From CAWDLX01 sp046728155 (GTDB taxonomy: Bacteria; Actinomycetota; Actinomycetes; Mycobacteriales; Micromonosporaceae), in NCBI GenBank assembly GCA_046728155.1, contig JBKPDY010000031.1, forward strand, positions 21,383-85,382: a stretch of DNA of 64,000 nt. The letters are read 5' to 3'. Shown here one piece after another: positions 45,870-53,784 of this stretch. Every line of letters starts with the position of its first letter. Within the stretch, counting starts at the first letter, position 1. The notes below the pieces were generated by a model. That model searched no databases and was not told where the DNA came from. It saw only the letters and a program-made list of their open reading frames with translations. Both the position numbers and the translations under genes were made by a program.

Positions 45870-46031
45870 CTATTCCACCGGCGGCGGTTCATCGCCGACA
45901 GGTTGCTCGGTGGCTTCGTCACGTCTTCGACGAGCGTGCCGGAGCATCACCAGCACCAACAACACCCCGGAGATGGCGAACAAGCAGGCCAGCGTCGCGA
46001 TGGCAGCCGAAAAGACCAAAGTGATACTCAC
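45870..46031 (-). CDS. 53-residue single-helix membrane protein
   Basis: The protein reads MSITLVFSAAIATLACLF, then ISGVLLVLVML and a basic stop-transfer (RHARRRR) with a polar, acidic tail ending EPPPVE. GTG 46031 is preceded by GGAGGT 6 bases upstream, a strong SD. The gene ends 9 bases before the FAH gene start, so the two form an operon. No family recognised. Confidence 0.7.
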   Translation of the reverse strand: MSITLVFSAAIATLACLFAISGVLLVLVMLRHARRRRDEATEQPVGDEPPPVE

Positions 46032-46159
46032 CGCCGCACCTCCGGCCGGGCCCACCGAGACGCGACCAGGCACAGTATGCGACCTCACAGTTGTTGGGGA
46101 CGCCGTACTCGACAGAATCCGTTCGTCAACTGACCGGGCAAGCAATACGCTCAGCCGCC

Positions 46160-47356
46160 GTGAGCGGGACCGTGGTCGACACCGGGGCGCGGCGACCGAT
46201 CGGGGCCGTCCTCGCCGCCGACGTCGTCTCGACGCTCGGTACCGAGATGACCGCTGTGGCGCTGCCCTGGTTCGTCCTGGTGACGACCGGCTCCCCCATC
46301 CGGACCGGTGCGGTCCTCGCCGCGGAGTTCGCCGGACTGACCCTGCTCGGGCTCGCGGGCGGCGGGGCGGCCGCGAGACTCGGTCCACGGCGGCTCATGC
46401 TCGGCTCCGACCTCGCCCGGGCCATCCTCATTGGACTGATCCCGCTCCAGTACGCGTTGGGGACGCTGACGTATCCGGTCGTGCTCGTGGTGGCGTTCGC
46501 CGTCGGCGGCTTCTTCCCGGCGTACAACTCGTCACAACGGCTCGTGGTGGCCGGCTTCGTCGGCGACGACGAGGTGCGGTTGACGCGTTTCGGCGGTCTT
46601 GCGACCGCCGTGAACGAGATGGCGAGTTTTGTCGGGCCGGCGTTGGGTGGCGTACTCGTGGCCTTCGTGGGCGCGCCCAACGTTCTGCTGCTCGATGCCG
46701 GGTCCTACCTGTGCGCCTTCGCCCTGGTCGCTGTACTGGTTCCGGCGCGACCGTCCACGGTATCCACAGAGGAGGATGGCTCCATCGGGGCCGGGATCCG
46801 TTACCTGCTGCGACACCGATCGCTGCGGTGGGAGGTCGGCGGACTCGGCGTGGTCGAAGTGGCCTTCGCCGCCATGATGGCCACTATGCCGGTCATCGCC
46901 CTGCGATCCGGTGGCGGCGCGACGGCGGCTGGCTGGATGGTCGGAGCGTACGGGGCGGGAGCGGTCGCCGGCGGGCTGATCTCCGCGCGCAGCACCTCCG
47001 CCGGTCCCCGGACGGCGACTGTCGCCGTGTGGGGCGTCGCGGCGAGCGCCACCGCCCTACTGATGCCCGCTCCACTGTGGACGACGGCAGTCATCGTTGG
47101 TCTGATCGGTGTCGGCAACGGCATCTACTTCCCCCGATTCTTCGCGGCGTTGACAACCGGTACGCCGCCGGCACTACGAGCGACCGTCATGACCGCGGCG
47201 ACCGTGGCAATATCGGCGCCGGGGCCGGTCGGCTTCGTCGGGGCCGGACTGCTCAACCAGTACGTGGCCGGCCGAGCCGCCGGGCTGGGTCTGGTCGCGG
47301 TGGCCGCGCTCGTGGGCGCCGCCACTGTGACGGCCGCCCGCGTGCACCTGTCTTGA
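46160..47356 (+). CDS. MFS transporter (Rv2994-like)
   Basis: The protein of about 398 residues has 12 predicted helices. 'IGAVLAADVVSTLGTEMTAVALPWFVL' is TM1, 'GGGAAARLGPRRLMLGSDLARA' the loop 2-3 motif, and 'FPAYNSSQRLVVAGFV' follows. It resembles enterobactin-exporter-like MFS proteins; substrate unknown. M. tuberculosis Rv2994 lies at the same place between FAH and leuB. The start is uncertain: GTG 46160 is used, with the open frame extending to 46091. Confidence 0.85.
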   Translation: MSGTVVDTGARRPIGAVLAADVVSTLGTEMTAVALPWFVLVTTGSPIRTGAVLAAEFAGLTLLGLAGGGAAARLGPRRLMLGSDLARAILIGLIPLQYALGTLTYPVVLVVAFAVGGFFPAYNSSQRLVVAGFVGDDEVRLTRFGGLATAVNEMASFVGPALGGVLVAFVGAPNVLLLDAGSYLCAFALVAVLVPARPSTVSTEEDGSIGAGIRYLLRHRSLRWEVGGLGVVEVAFAAMMATMPVIALRSGGGATAAGWMVGAYGAGAVAGGLISARSTSAGPRTATVAVWGVAASATALLMPAPLWTTAVIVGLIGVGNGIYFPRFFAALTTGTPPALRATVMTAATVAISAPGPVGFVGAGLLNQYVAGRAAGLGLVAVAALVGAATVTAARVHLS

Positions 47357-47407
47357 CGACGTGTGGGAACGTCGTGGTCGAGACACCTGTACGGAAGGAG
47401 CACTGGC

Positions 47408-48001
47408 ATGGGCCTGTGGATCGGGCTGGCCGTGGTGGTCGTGGTCATCATCCTGATCGCGGTGGTGATCGCCTCGTACAACGGGCTGGTCCGCGCCCGC
47501 AACGCGTACCGGACGGCCTTTGCCCAGATCGACGCGCAGCTCACCCGGCGGCACGACCTCATCCCGAACCTGGTCGAGACGGCGAAGGGCTACATCGCAC
47601 ACGAGCGTACGACCCTGGAGGACGTAGTCAACGCCCGCGCGGCCGCCGTCCAGGCGCAGTCGGGCACTGGCGGCACCGCGGATGACGCCTCGGCGGTCGG
47701 CGCCCTGGCCGGCGCGGAGAACGTGCTCACCCAGGCTCTGGGTCGGCTCTTCGCCCTCGCCGAAGCCTATCCCAACCTCAAGGCCAACGAGACAATGCTC
47801 GCCCTGCAGGAGGAGCTCACGACGACGGAGAACCGCATCGCCTTCGCTCGGCAGGCGTACAACGACGCCGTGATGAACTACAACAACCGGCGTCAGGTCT
47901 TCCCGCGCAACGTGATCGCCGACGCGCTCTCGTTCGGCGAGGCACCGCTGTTCGAAATCGAGGATCCGCAGGACCGACAAGCACCCCAGGTCTCATTCTG
48001 A
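47408..48001 (+). CDS. LemA family protein
   Basis: The 197-residue protein has a membrane helix near the N-terminus (LWIGLAVVVVVIILIAVVIASYN) and the LemA coil (RNAYRTAFAQIDAQLTRRHDLIPNLVETAKGY, AEAYPNLKANETMLALQEELTTTENRIAFARQAYNDAVMNYN). AAGGAG precedes ATG 47408 by about 7 bases. LemA proteins are commonly paired with M48 proteases or TPM-domain proteins; here the M48 gene starts 30 bases on. Confidence 0.93.
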   Translation: MGLWIGLAVVVVVIILIAVVIASYNGLVRARNAYRTAFAQIDAQLTRRHDLIPNLVETAKGYIAHERTTLEDVVNARAAAVQAQSGTGGTADDASAVGALAGAENVLTQALGRLFALAEAYPNLKANETMLALQEELTTTENRIAFARQAYNDAVMNYNNRRQVFPRNVIADALSFGEAPLFEIEDPQDRQAPQVSF

Positions 48002-48031
48002 CCGCCCGCCCAGCCGTAGAGGTCGTACGCC

Positions 48032-49960
48032 GTGAACTTCTTCGAGCGCCAGAACCACGTGCGGAAGATGTCCGCCCGCCTGGTCGTGCTGTTCGTCCTG
48101 GCCGTCATCGCCATCGTCGTGGTGGTCGATCTTGCCGTGCTGCTCGCCTTCGATCGAGGCGGAATGACCGGCGGGCAGATCGCCAGCCTGCTCATCACGA
48201 GCAGCGTCGTCACGGTACTGGCGATCAGCCTGGCCGCCGGGTTCCGTACCCTCGGACTCCGGGGCGGCGGCGGCATCGTCGCTCGCGAGCTGGGTGGTGT
48301 CCTCGTCCCGCAGGACACTCAGGATCCCCAGCTGCGGCGACTGCGCAATGTGGTCGAGGAGATCGCCATCGCGTCCGGTACGCCGGTGCCCGAAATCTAC
48401 ATCCTGCCGCACGAGAAGGGAATCAACGCCTTCGCGGCCGGATGGTCCACATCGGACGCCGCGGTGGCGGTGACCCGGGGTGCGATGGAGCGACTGAACC
48501 GCAGCGAGCTGCAAGGTGTGATCGCGCACGAGTTCAGCCACGTCGTCAACGGCGACATGCGGCTGAACATCCGGCTCATCGGGTTACTCTTCGGCATCCT
48601 CTTCCTCGCCGTCATCGGCCGCACCCTGACCTACGGCGGCCTGCTCGGCGGCGGTCGCCGCAACGACCGCAACAGCAACGGCAACCCACTCGTGATCATC
48701 GGGGTCGCACTGCTGGCGGTGGGCTTCATCGGTGTCATCGCCGGTCGTCTCATCAAGGCGGCCGTGTCCAGGCAACGTGAGTATCTGGCGGATGCGTCGG
48801 CGGTGCAGTTCACCCGCCAGACCAGCGGCATCGTCGGGGCACTAGCGAAGATCGCCGGCCTGGAGGAGGGTTCGCAACTGCGCAGCCCCAAGCGCGAGGA
48901 GGTCGGCCACATGCTGTTCGGCGCCGGCGCCTCGTTCACGTCGCTGCTCGCGACGCATCCGCCACTGATGGACCGAATCAAGGCGCTCGACCCGAGCTTC
49001 GACCTCGCCCGGTTGGACCAGCTCGCCCGGCAGTGGGCCGCCCAGCCGCCCGAGGGTATGGACGAGGACCTCCAGCTCGGCCTCGCCCCGGCGGCGACCC
49101 CCGGCGCACCTCGTCTGGCGGCGCAGGCCCTCCCAGCGCCGAGCACCACCGTGGCGGTGGCCGAGACCGACGTGCTGACCGGCATCGCCGCCCCCGGTGA
49201 GGACGCGTATGCCAAGGCGCAGGGACTCATCAACGAGATTCCGGCCGACATCCTCGACCGTGCCCGCAACCCACAAACCGTCGTGCCGCTCGTGCTCGGT
49301 CTCCTGCTCGCCGACGACCCGACCGCCCGAACCGCCCAGCACGCCATGCTCGCCCAGCAGTATGGAAAGGACCTGGCCGACGCCGTCTGGAAGGAGGCAT
49401 CGGCGGTGGCCGGCCTGCATCCGCTGCTGAAGCTGCCGCTCGCCGAACTCGCCTTCCCAGCCCTCAAGCAACGACCGATCGCACAACGCTCCACTGTGGT
49501 CAGCCAGGTCTTCCAGCTCATTCATGCCGACGGCGTCATCACCGCGCACGAGTACTGCCTGTCCCGCCTGGTCTACAGCGAACTGGGGGCGTCGATCCAA
49601 CCGCCGTCGGGCTGGCGCGTCGACCGCAACCGGCTCGGCGACGCGCACGCCGCCGTGATCACCTTGCTCACAGTGGTCGCGTACGCCGGCAACGAGGATG
49701 TGGCCTCGGCCGAGCGGGCCTTCCATACCGGGCTCGACCGCGTGCTGCCTGGCTCGACCGCGGGCTACCAGCCGCCGGCCGAGGGCGTGACCGCCCTGGA
49801 GACGGCCTGGCCCGTCCTGAGTGGACTGGCGCCAGAGGATAAGCAGCGGCTTGTGGCCGGTGTGGTCGCCGTCATCGCAGAAGACGGCGTGACGACCGTG
49901 ACCGAGATGGAGCTGCTCCGTACGATCTGCGGTATCTTGCACTGCCCGCTGCCGCTCTGA
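48032..49960 (+). CDS. M48 family metalloprotease with C-terminal TerB-like extension
   Basis: The 642-residue protein has two N-terminal membrane helices (residues 15-40 and 48-72) and the zinc motif HEFSH at 166-170. More helices follow, with the third ligand in EYLADASAVQF. This is HtpX-like. An unusual C-terminal half (about residues 330-642) carries 'VFQLIHADGVITAHEYCLSRLVYSEL' and 'AVIAEDGVTTVTEMELLRTICGIL', resembling TerB-like acidic helical repeats. GTG 48032 has a weak SD. It forms a unit with lemA and probably acts in membrane protein quality control. Confidence 0.88.
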   Translation: MNFFERQNHVRKMSARLVVLFVLAVIAIVVVVDLAVLLAFDRGGMTGGQIASLLITSSVVTVLAISLAAGFRTLGLRGGGGIVARELGGVLVPQDTQDPQLRRLRNVVEEIAIASGTPVPEIYILPHEKGINAFAAGWSTSDAAVAVTRGAMERLNRSELQGVIAHEFSHVVNGDMRLNIRLIGLLFGILFLAVIGRTLTYGGLLGGGRRNDRNSNGNPLVIIGVALLAVGFIGVIAGRLIKAAVSRQREYLADASAVQFTRQTSGIVGALAKIAGLEEGSQLRSPKREEVGHMLFGAGASFTSLLATHPPLMDRIKALDPSFDLARLDQLARQWAAQPPEGMDEDLQLGLAPAATPGAPRLAAQALPAPSTTVAVAETDVLTGIAAPGEDAYAKAQGLINEIPADILDRARNPQTVVPLVLGLLLADDPTARTAQHAMLAQQYGKDLADAVWKEASAVAGLHPLLKLPLAELAFPALKQRPIAQRSTVVSQVFQLIHADGVITAHEYCLSRLVYSELGASIQPPSGWRVDRNRLGDAHAAVITLLTVVAYAGNEDVASAERAFHTGLDRVLPGSTAGYQPPAEGVTALETAWPVLSGLAPEDKQRLVAGVVAVIAEDGVTTVTEMELLRTICGILHCPLPL

Positions 49961-49996
49961 CCCACGTTGACCGGGCGGCCGGATTACGCTCGTGGT

Positions 49997-50290
49997 ATGG
50001 CTGACACCTGCACACACCTCGACCAGGTCGAGAGCGTCACGCCGTCAGGGCCGGGATGCGAGGAGTGCATGCGTACCGGCGGTCGCTGGGTCCACCTGCG
50101 CCTGTGTATGACCTGTGGCCACGTCGGCTGCTGCGACAACTCGCCGGGTCGGCACGCCACCGGCCACTTCACCAGCGTCGGCCACCCGATCGTCCGGTCG
50201 TACGAGCCACGCGAGAACTGGTGGTGGTGCTACGTCGACGAACTCGGCTTCGATGTGGCCGGGGCTCCCGCGGCGCCCTCACATCCGTAA
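49997..50290 (+). CDS. UBP-type zinc finger domain protein
   Basis: The 97-residue protein is a single UBP-type zinc finger: CTHLDQV, CEECMRTGG, LRLCMTCGHVGCCDNSPGRHATGHF and the conserved HPIVRSYEP WWWCYVDE. Bacterial members are small stand-alone domains of unknown role. ATG 49997 is used. It lies 36 bases after the M48 gene on the same strand. Confidence 0.88.
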   Translation: MADTCTHLDQVESVTPSGPGCEECMRTGGRWVHLRLCMTCGHVGCCDNSPGRHATGHFTSVGHPIVRSYEPRENWWWCYVDELGFDVAGAPAAPSHP

Positions 50291-50304
50291 CGGCCGAGAT
50301 CGGG

Positions 50305-50619
50305 TCACCGGGCGACGCTGAGAACCCCGACGAGGATCGCGAGACCCGCCACCCAGCCGCCGACCAGGCCGAGACCACGTTCCCGGTCCTTGCGACGAAA
50401 CATGATCGAACCGACCACCAGACACGCCGATCCGAGCAGTGCCTCGCCGCCGATCCCCGTCACCGCTACGGCGGCCAGGTCCTCAAAGCCACCGCCCGCC
50501 GACGGCCTGGCGATGAGGCCCGCCAGGTAGGCGGCCGCGACCACAAGGGCGTGCCCCGCGAGCGCGTACAGCGCGCCGATGGCCAGTCGCGCCGGGCGGA
50601 ACGGGACTGTATCGGTCAC
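50305..50619 (-). CDS. Small three-helix membrane protein
   Basis: The 104-residue protein has three membrane segments (LAIGALYALAGHALVVAAAYLAG, AAVAVTGIGGEALLGSACLVVGSI, GLVGGWVAGLAILVGVL) and a basic loop (MFRRKDRERG). GTG 50619 is used. I recognise no family. It converges with the UBP gene; the stops are about 15 bases apart. Confidence 0.6.
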   Translation of the reverse strand: MTDTVPFRPARLAIGALYALAGHALVVAAAYLAGLIARPSAGGGFEDLAAVAVTGIGGEALLGSACLVVGSIMFRRKDRERGLGLVGGWVAGLAILVGVLSVAR

Positions 50620-50684
50620 GGCCGGACGTTAGCCGGTCCCCGGGCTCGCGGACAACCACGTGGCTGGCACGTCACAGCGGGGGG

Positions 50685-50721
50685 ACGCCTACCTTCACGG
50701 TCGCTTCGGAGACGACCGACC
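50685..50721. repeat. 37-base copy of an internal cimA segment
   Basis: It matches 51151-51187 inside cimA at 36 of 37 positions, in the same orientation. The cimA segment codes VVSEATVKVRV. The copy lies in non-coding DNA 110 bases past the cimA stop. Confidence 0.85.
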
Positions 50722-50804
50722 TTGTGGATGATCGGCGCCTCCGAACAAAAGCGCCTGCGGTGGGCGCGTTTGTTCGGAGAACAGCGATCAAGGAGGTCGT
50801 CGGT
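50711..50804. repeat. Long imperfect hairpin downstream of cimA
   Basis: The inner arms CTCCGAACAAAAGCGCC and GGCGCGTTTGTTCGGAG pair with one mismatch. The outer arms (ACCGACC... and ...AGGTCGTCGGT) pair more loosely. It overlaps the 37-base cimA copy. It may serve as a cimA terminator; no T-run is seen. Confidence 0.65.
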
Positions 50805-50831
50805 AGATATGTCGGCCGGCGCTAACGCCGC

Positions 50832-52448
50832 CTAGACGGGCTCCGTCAGAAGCCCGGCCGGGCGGAGACCGTACGCCAAGGCGTCGACCAAGGCGTGCCA
50901 ACTCGCCTCGACGACGTTCTCGTGCACGCCGACCGTGGTCCAATCCCGGTCGTTCGCCCCGTGGGTCTCCACGAGTACGCGGGTGACGGCCCCGGTACCG
51001 TGCGAGCCTTCCAGGATGCGGACCTTGTAGTCGGCGAGCTGGAAGGAGTCCAGCTGGGCGAACAGCCGCCGGAGCGCCCTGCGGAGCGCCTCGTCGAGGG
51101 CGTTCACCGGACCATTCCCCTCCGCCGTCGCGATGACCCGCTCCCCGCGGACGCGTACCTTCACGGTCGCTTCGGAGACGACCGACCCATCCTCGCGGTG
51201 CTCCACGATGACCCGGTAGGACTCCAGCGTGAACGGCGCGATGGTCTGGCCGAGCTGCTCCCGTACGAGTAGTTCGAAGGAGGCGTCGGCGGCCTCGAAG
51301 GACCAGCCGGCGGCCTCCAGGTCCTTGACCCGGTTGGTCACCTCGGCGAGTACGTCCGGACGGTCGGCGAGTTCCAGGCCGAGCTCACGGGACTTGAGCT
51401 CGATCGAGGCCCGACCGGCCATCTCGGTGACCAGGATCTTCATGTCATTGCCCACAGTGGACGGCTCGTTGTGGTTATACAGCAGTGGGTCCACTTTGAT
51501 CGCGCTCGCGTGCAGCCCCGCCTTGTGAGCGAAGGCGGCTGCCCCGACGTAGGCCTGGTGGGTGTCGGGGGCGAGGTTCGCGATCTCAGCGATGGCGTGC
51601 GAGACGCGCACCATCTGCTCGAGGCAGCCGTCCGGTAGGACCGGCAGCCCGAGCTTGAGCTGGAGGTTGGCCACCGTGGCGAAGAGGTCAGCGTTGCCGG
51701 GCCGCTCGCCGTACCCGTTGGCCGTGCACTGGAAGTGGCGAACGCCCGCCTCGACCGCGGCGACCGTGTTCGCCACGGCACAGGACGTGTCGTTCTGGCA
51801 GTGGATGCCGAGCCGCGTCACCACATCGAACGATGTGGACTGAAGGAGGGTGGCGAGGCGGTGCGACACCTCATCGATGGTGCGGGTCACCATCGACGGC
51901 AGCATGCCGCCGTTGGTGTCGCACATGACGGCCACCTCGGCGCCCGCCGATAGCGCGGTAGCCGCCACGCTGGCCGGGTACGCCGGGTCGAAGCGGAAGC
52001 CGTCAAAGAAGTGCTCGCAGTCGACGAACACCCTCCGCCCCTCGGCCCGGAGGAACGAGACGGTGTCGCGCACCATCTCGAGGTTCTCTTCCCGGCTGGT
52101 CCGCAGGGCGCGTTCGACGTGGCGTACGTCGGACTTCGCAACCAGGCAGACGACCGGTGTCTGGGCGTCGAGCAGCGCACGCACCTGCGGGTCGTCGGCC
52201 GCCTTCGATCCGGCCTTGCGGGTCGAGCCGAACGCCACCATGACGGCGTGGCGAAGGTCCAGTTCGGCCCGGGCACGGCGGAAGAACTCGGTGTCCTTGG
52301 GCATCGCGCCGGGCCACCCGCCCTCGATGAAACCGACCCCGACCTCGTCGAGCAGCCGCGCCACGGCGAGCTTGTCGGCGACCGAATATGTGATGCCCTC
52401 GCGCTGGGCACCATCGCGCAGGGTCGTGTCGAACACCTGGTACGTCAT
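50832..52448 (-). CDS. cimA: Citramalate synthase CimA
   Basis: CimA condenses pyruvate and acetyl-CoA to citramalate, a threonine-independent route to 2-oxobutyrate and isoleucine. The 538-residue protein begins MTYQVFDTTLRDGAQREGITYSV, the DRE-TIM motif. It keeps GIHCQNDTSCAVANTVAAVEAG, and has a C-terminal LeuA-type allosteric domain. It is a CimA rather than LeuA by length and by the TLRDGAQREG variant. ATG 52448 follows GAAGGA. An attenuator with Ile codons precedes it, fitting the product. Confidence 0.92.
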   Translation of the reverse strand: MTYQVFDTTLRDGAQREGITYSVADKLAVARLLDEVGVGFIEGGWPGAMPKDTEFFRRARAELDLRHAVMVAFGSTRKAGSKAADDPQVRALLDAQTPVVCLVAKSDVRHVERALRTSREENLEMVRDTVSFLRAEGRRVFVDCEHFFDGFRFDPAYPASVAATALSAGAEVAVMCDTNGGMLPSMVTRTIDEVSHRLATLLQSTSFDVVTRLGIHCQNDTSCAVANTVAAVEAGVRHFQCTANGYGERPGNADLFATVANLQLKLGLPVLPDGCLEQMVRVSHAIAEIANLAPDTHQAYVGAAAFAHKAGLHASAIKVDPLLYNHNEPSTVGNDMKILVTEMAGRASIELKSRELGLELADRPDVLAEVTNRVKDLEAAGWSFEAADASFELLVREQLGQTIAPFTLESYRVIVEHREDGSVVSEATVKVRVRGERVIATAEGNGPVNALDEALRRALRRLFAQLDSFQLADYKVRILEGSHGTGAVTRVLVETHGANDRDWTTVGVHENVVEASWHALVDALAYGLRPAGLLTEPV

Positions 52449-52480
52449 GGCGGATCCTTCTTTCAGCGCTTGGGACACAA

Positions 52481-52542
52481 CAAAAAGACCCCCCGCGGGG
52501 TGCGGGAGGCCTGCGCGCGCAGGTGGGGAGGTCTGCGCGCGC
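52481..52542 (-). promoter_or_regulatory. cimA transcription attenuator (anti-terminator and terminator)
   Basis: Read toward cimA, after the leader peptide stop a stem GCGCGCGCAG/CTGCGCGCGC (52513-52542) forms. Then the terminator CCTCCCGC-ACCCC-GCGGGGGG (52489-52509; one U-G pair) follows, with TCTTTTTG directly after. The structure ends 33 bases before the cimA start. The layout matches leader-peptide attenuation known for actinobacterial branched-chain genes. Confidence 0.8.
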
Positions 52543-52577
52543 TAGTCGATAATGGACAGGCTGGTCGGCCGGGTCAC
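52542..52577 (-). CDS. cimA leader peptide (MTRPTSLSIID)
   Basis: An 11-codon ORF starts at GTG 52577 and stops at TAG 52542-52544. It holds tandem Ile codons (ATT ATC) and one Leu codon near its end, immediately before the anti-terminator stem. Stalling at Ile codons would control termination. The SD is weak, so translation is inferred from layout. Confidence 0.65.
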   Translation of the reverse strand: MTRPTSLSIID

Positions 52578-52701
52578 GGGGTCATCGTGCCACGGTCGTT
52601 CAGACTCTGGCGCAAGATCTCACATCTTGGAAGCAGGTGACATGGATAACCGAGTCGGATACGGGGTAACCCTACGGCGACCGACTCGCGAGGAGGTTGC
52701 C

Positions 52702-53106
52702 ATGACCATGCATCCCGACCAACCCGACGACGCTCTGCCGCTGCCCGGCACGCATCCGCACCTCGATCCCTGGAACTACCGGCCCGACGCCGGTTGGACC
52801 GCCGAACACGACCTCATCGGCTACCACGTCCACGCCACCGACGGGAATCTGGGCAAGGTTGAGCTCGACAGCCATGCGACCGGCGAGAGCTACCTTGTCG
52901 TGGACACAGGCCCGTGGATCTTCGGCTCCACCGTCGTCATCCCGGCCGGCATCGTCACGAATATCGACCACGCCGACCGAACGGTCTACCTGGACCGCAG
53001 CAAGGAGCAGGTGAAGGCCGCGCCGGAGTTCGTGCCCGAGAACGGACACTTCGCCGACGAGGCGTACCGCGACAAGCTCACCGCCCACTACGGGTCCGGC
53101 TCGTAA
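52702..53106 (+). CDS. PRC-barrel domain protein
   Basis: The 134-residue soluble protein has a PRC-barrel (DLIGYHVHATDGNLGKVELDSHATGESYLVVDTG) and a repeated strand (VVIPAGIVTNIDHADRTVYLDRSKEQVKAAPEF). GAGGAGG precedes ATG 52702 by 5 bases. Such proteins are often stress-induced in actinobacteria; role unknown. It lies divergent to cimA across the leader region. Confidence 0.88.
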   Translation: MTMHPDQPDDALPLPGTHPHLDPWNYRPDAGWTAEHDLIGYHVHATDGNLGKVELDSHATGESYLVVDTGPWIFGSTVVIPAGIVTNIDHADRTVYLDRSKEQVKAAPEFVPENGHFADEAYRDKLTAHYGSGS

Positions 53107-53129
53107 CTGACCGACTACGCTCGGCAGAC

Positions 53130-53253
53130 GTGAGCGCGAGGACCGAGCGCCAGCGAGGACCGCAGCTTGCGAACGGGTCTTGGCGGTCGACGTGAGCGCG
53201 AGGACCGAGCGCCAGCGAGGACCGCAGCTTGCGAACGGGTCTTGGCGGTCGAT
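53130..53253 (+). repeat. Two tandem 62-base elements abutting the gluconokinase start
   Basis: Units start at 53130 and 53192; they differ only in the last base. Each begins GTGAGC, and the GTGAGC at 53254 is the gluconokinase start, so the array looks like an element that duplicated the start-codon site. A diverged copy lies at 8128-8191. Confidence 0.88.
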
Positions 53254-53775
53254 GTGAGCACCGGGACTGCGGACCGGGAGCCCATCGTCCTGCTGATGGG
53301 CGTCTCCGGTTCGGGTAAGTCGACCATCGGCCGGCTGCTCGCCAAGCACACCGGTTGGCCGTTTGAGGATGCCGACCTGCTGCACCCGCCGCAGAGTGTG
53401 GCGAAGATGCACGCCGGCATTCCCCTCAGCGACGCCGACCGGTGGCCTTGGCTGCGCTCCGTGGCGGCCTGGATCGCACAACGCCACGCGGCCGGCGGCC
53501 CCGCAATCATGGGCTGCTCGGCCCTCAAACGCTCCTACCGTGACCTGCTGCGCGCGGCCGACCCTGACCTGCGCATCGTCTACCTCAAGGGCGACGAAGC
53601 GCAGCTGCGCCAGCGGGTGGCCCACCGGCGAGGCCACTTCTTCCCGCCCGCACTACTCACGGCCCAGCTGGACGACCTCGAGGAGCCTACACCGGACGAG
53701 CACGCCCTCATCGTCCCCATTGGACGGTCACCGGAGCACACGACCCACGCCGTCCTCGATGCGCTCGGTCGGTAG
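53254..53775 (+). CDS. gntK: Gluconokinase
   Basis: The 173-residue protein is a GntK/IdnK-type kinase with P-loop GVSGSGKST (residues 16-24), AxLLHPPQSVAKMHAGIPLSDADRWPWL and CSALKRSYRDLLR. It phosphorylates gluconate to 6-phosphogluconate. GTG 53254 is set by homology; no SD is visible and the 62-base array sits directly upstream. No gluconate transporter is nearby. Confidence 0.93.
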   Translation: MSTGTADREPIVLLMGVSGSGKSTIGRLLAKHTGWPFEDADLLHPPQSVAKMHAGIPLSDADRWPWLRSVAAWIAQRHAAGGPAIMGCSALKRSYRDLLRAADPDLRIVYLKGDEAQLRQRVAHRRGHFFPPALLTAQLDDLEEPTPDEHALIVPIGRSPEHTTHAVLDALGR

Positions 53776-53784
53776 GCTCGGCTC

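Noticed and set aside
52611..52628. CAAGAT-5-ATCTTG before the PRC-barrel gene as a full hairpin element
   Set aside because: The six-base stem is too short to distinguish from chance and has no long arms.
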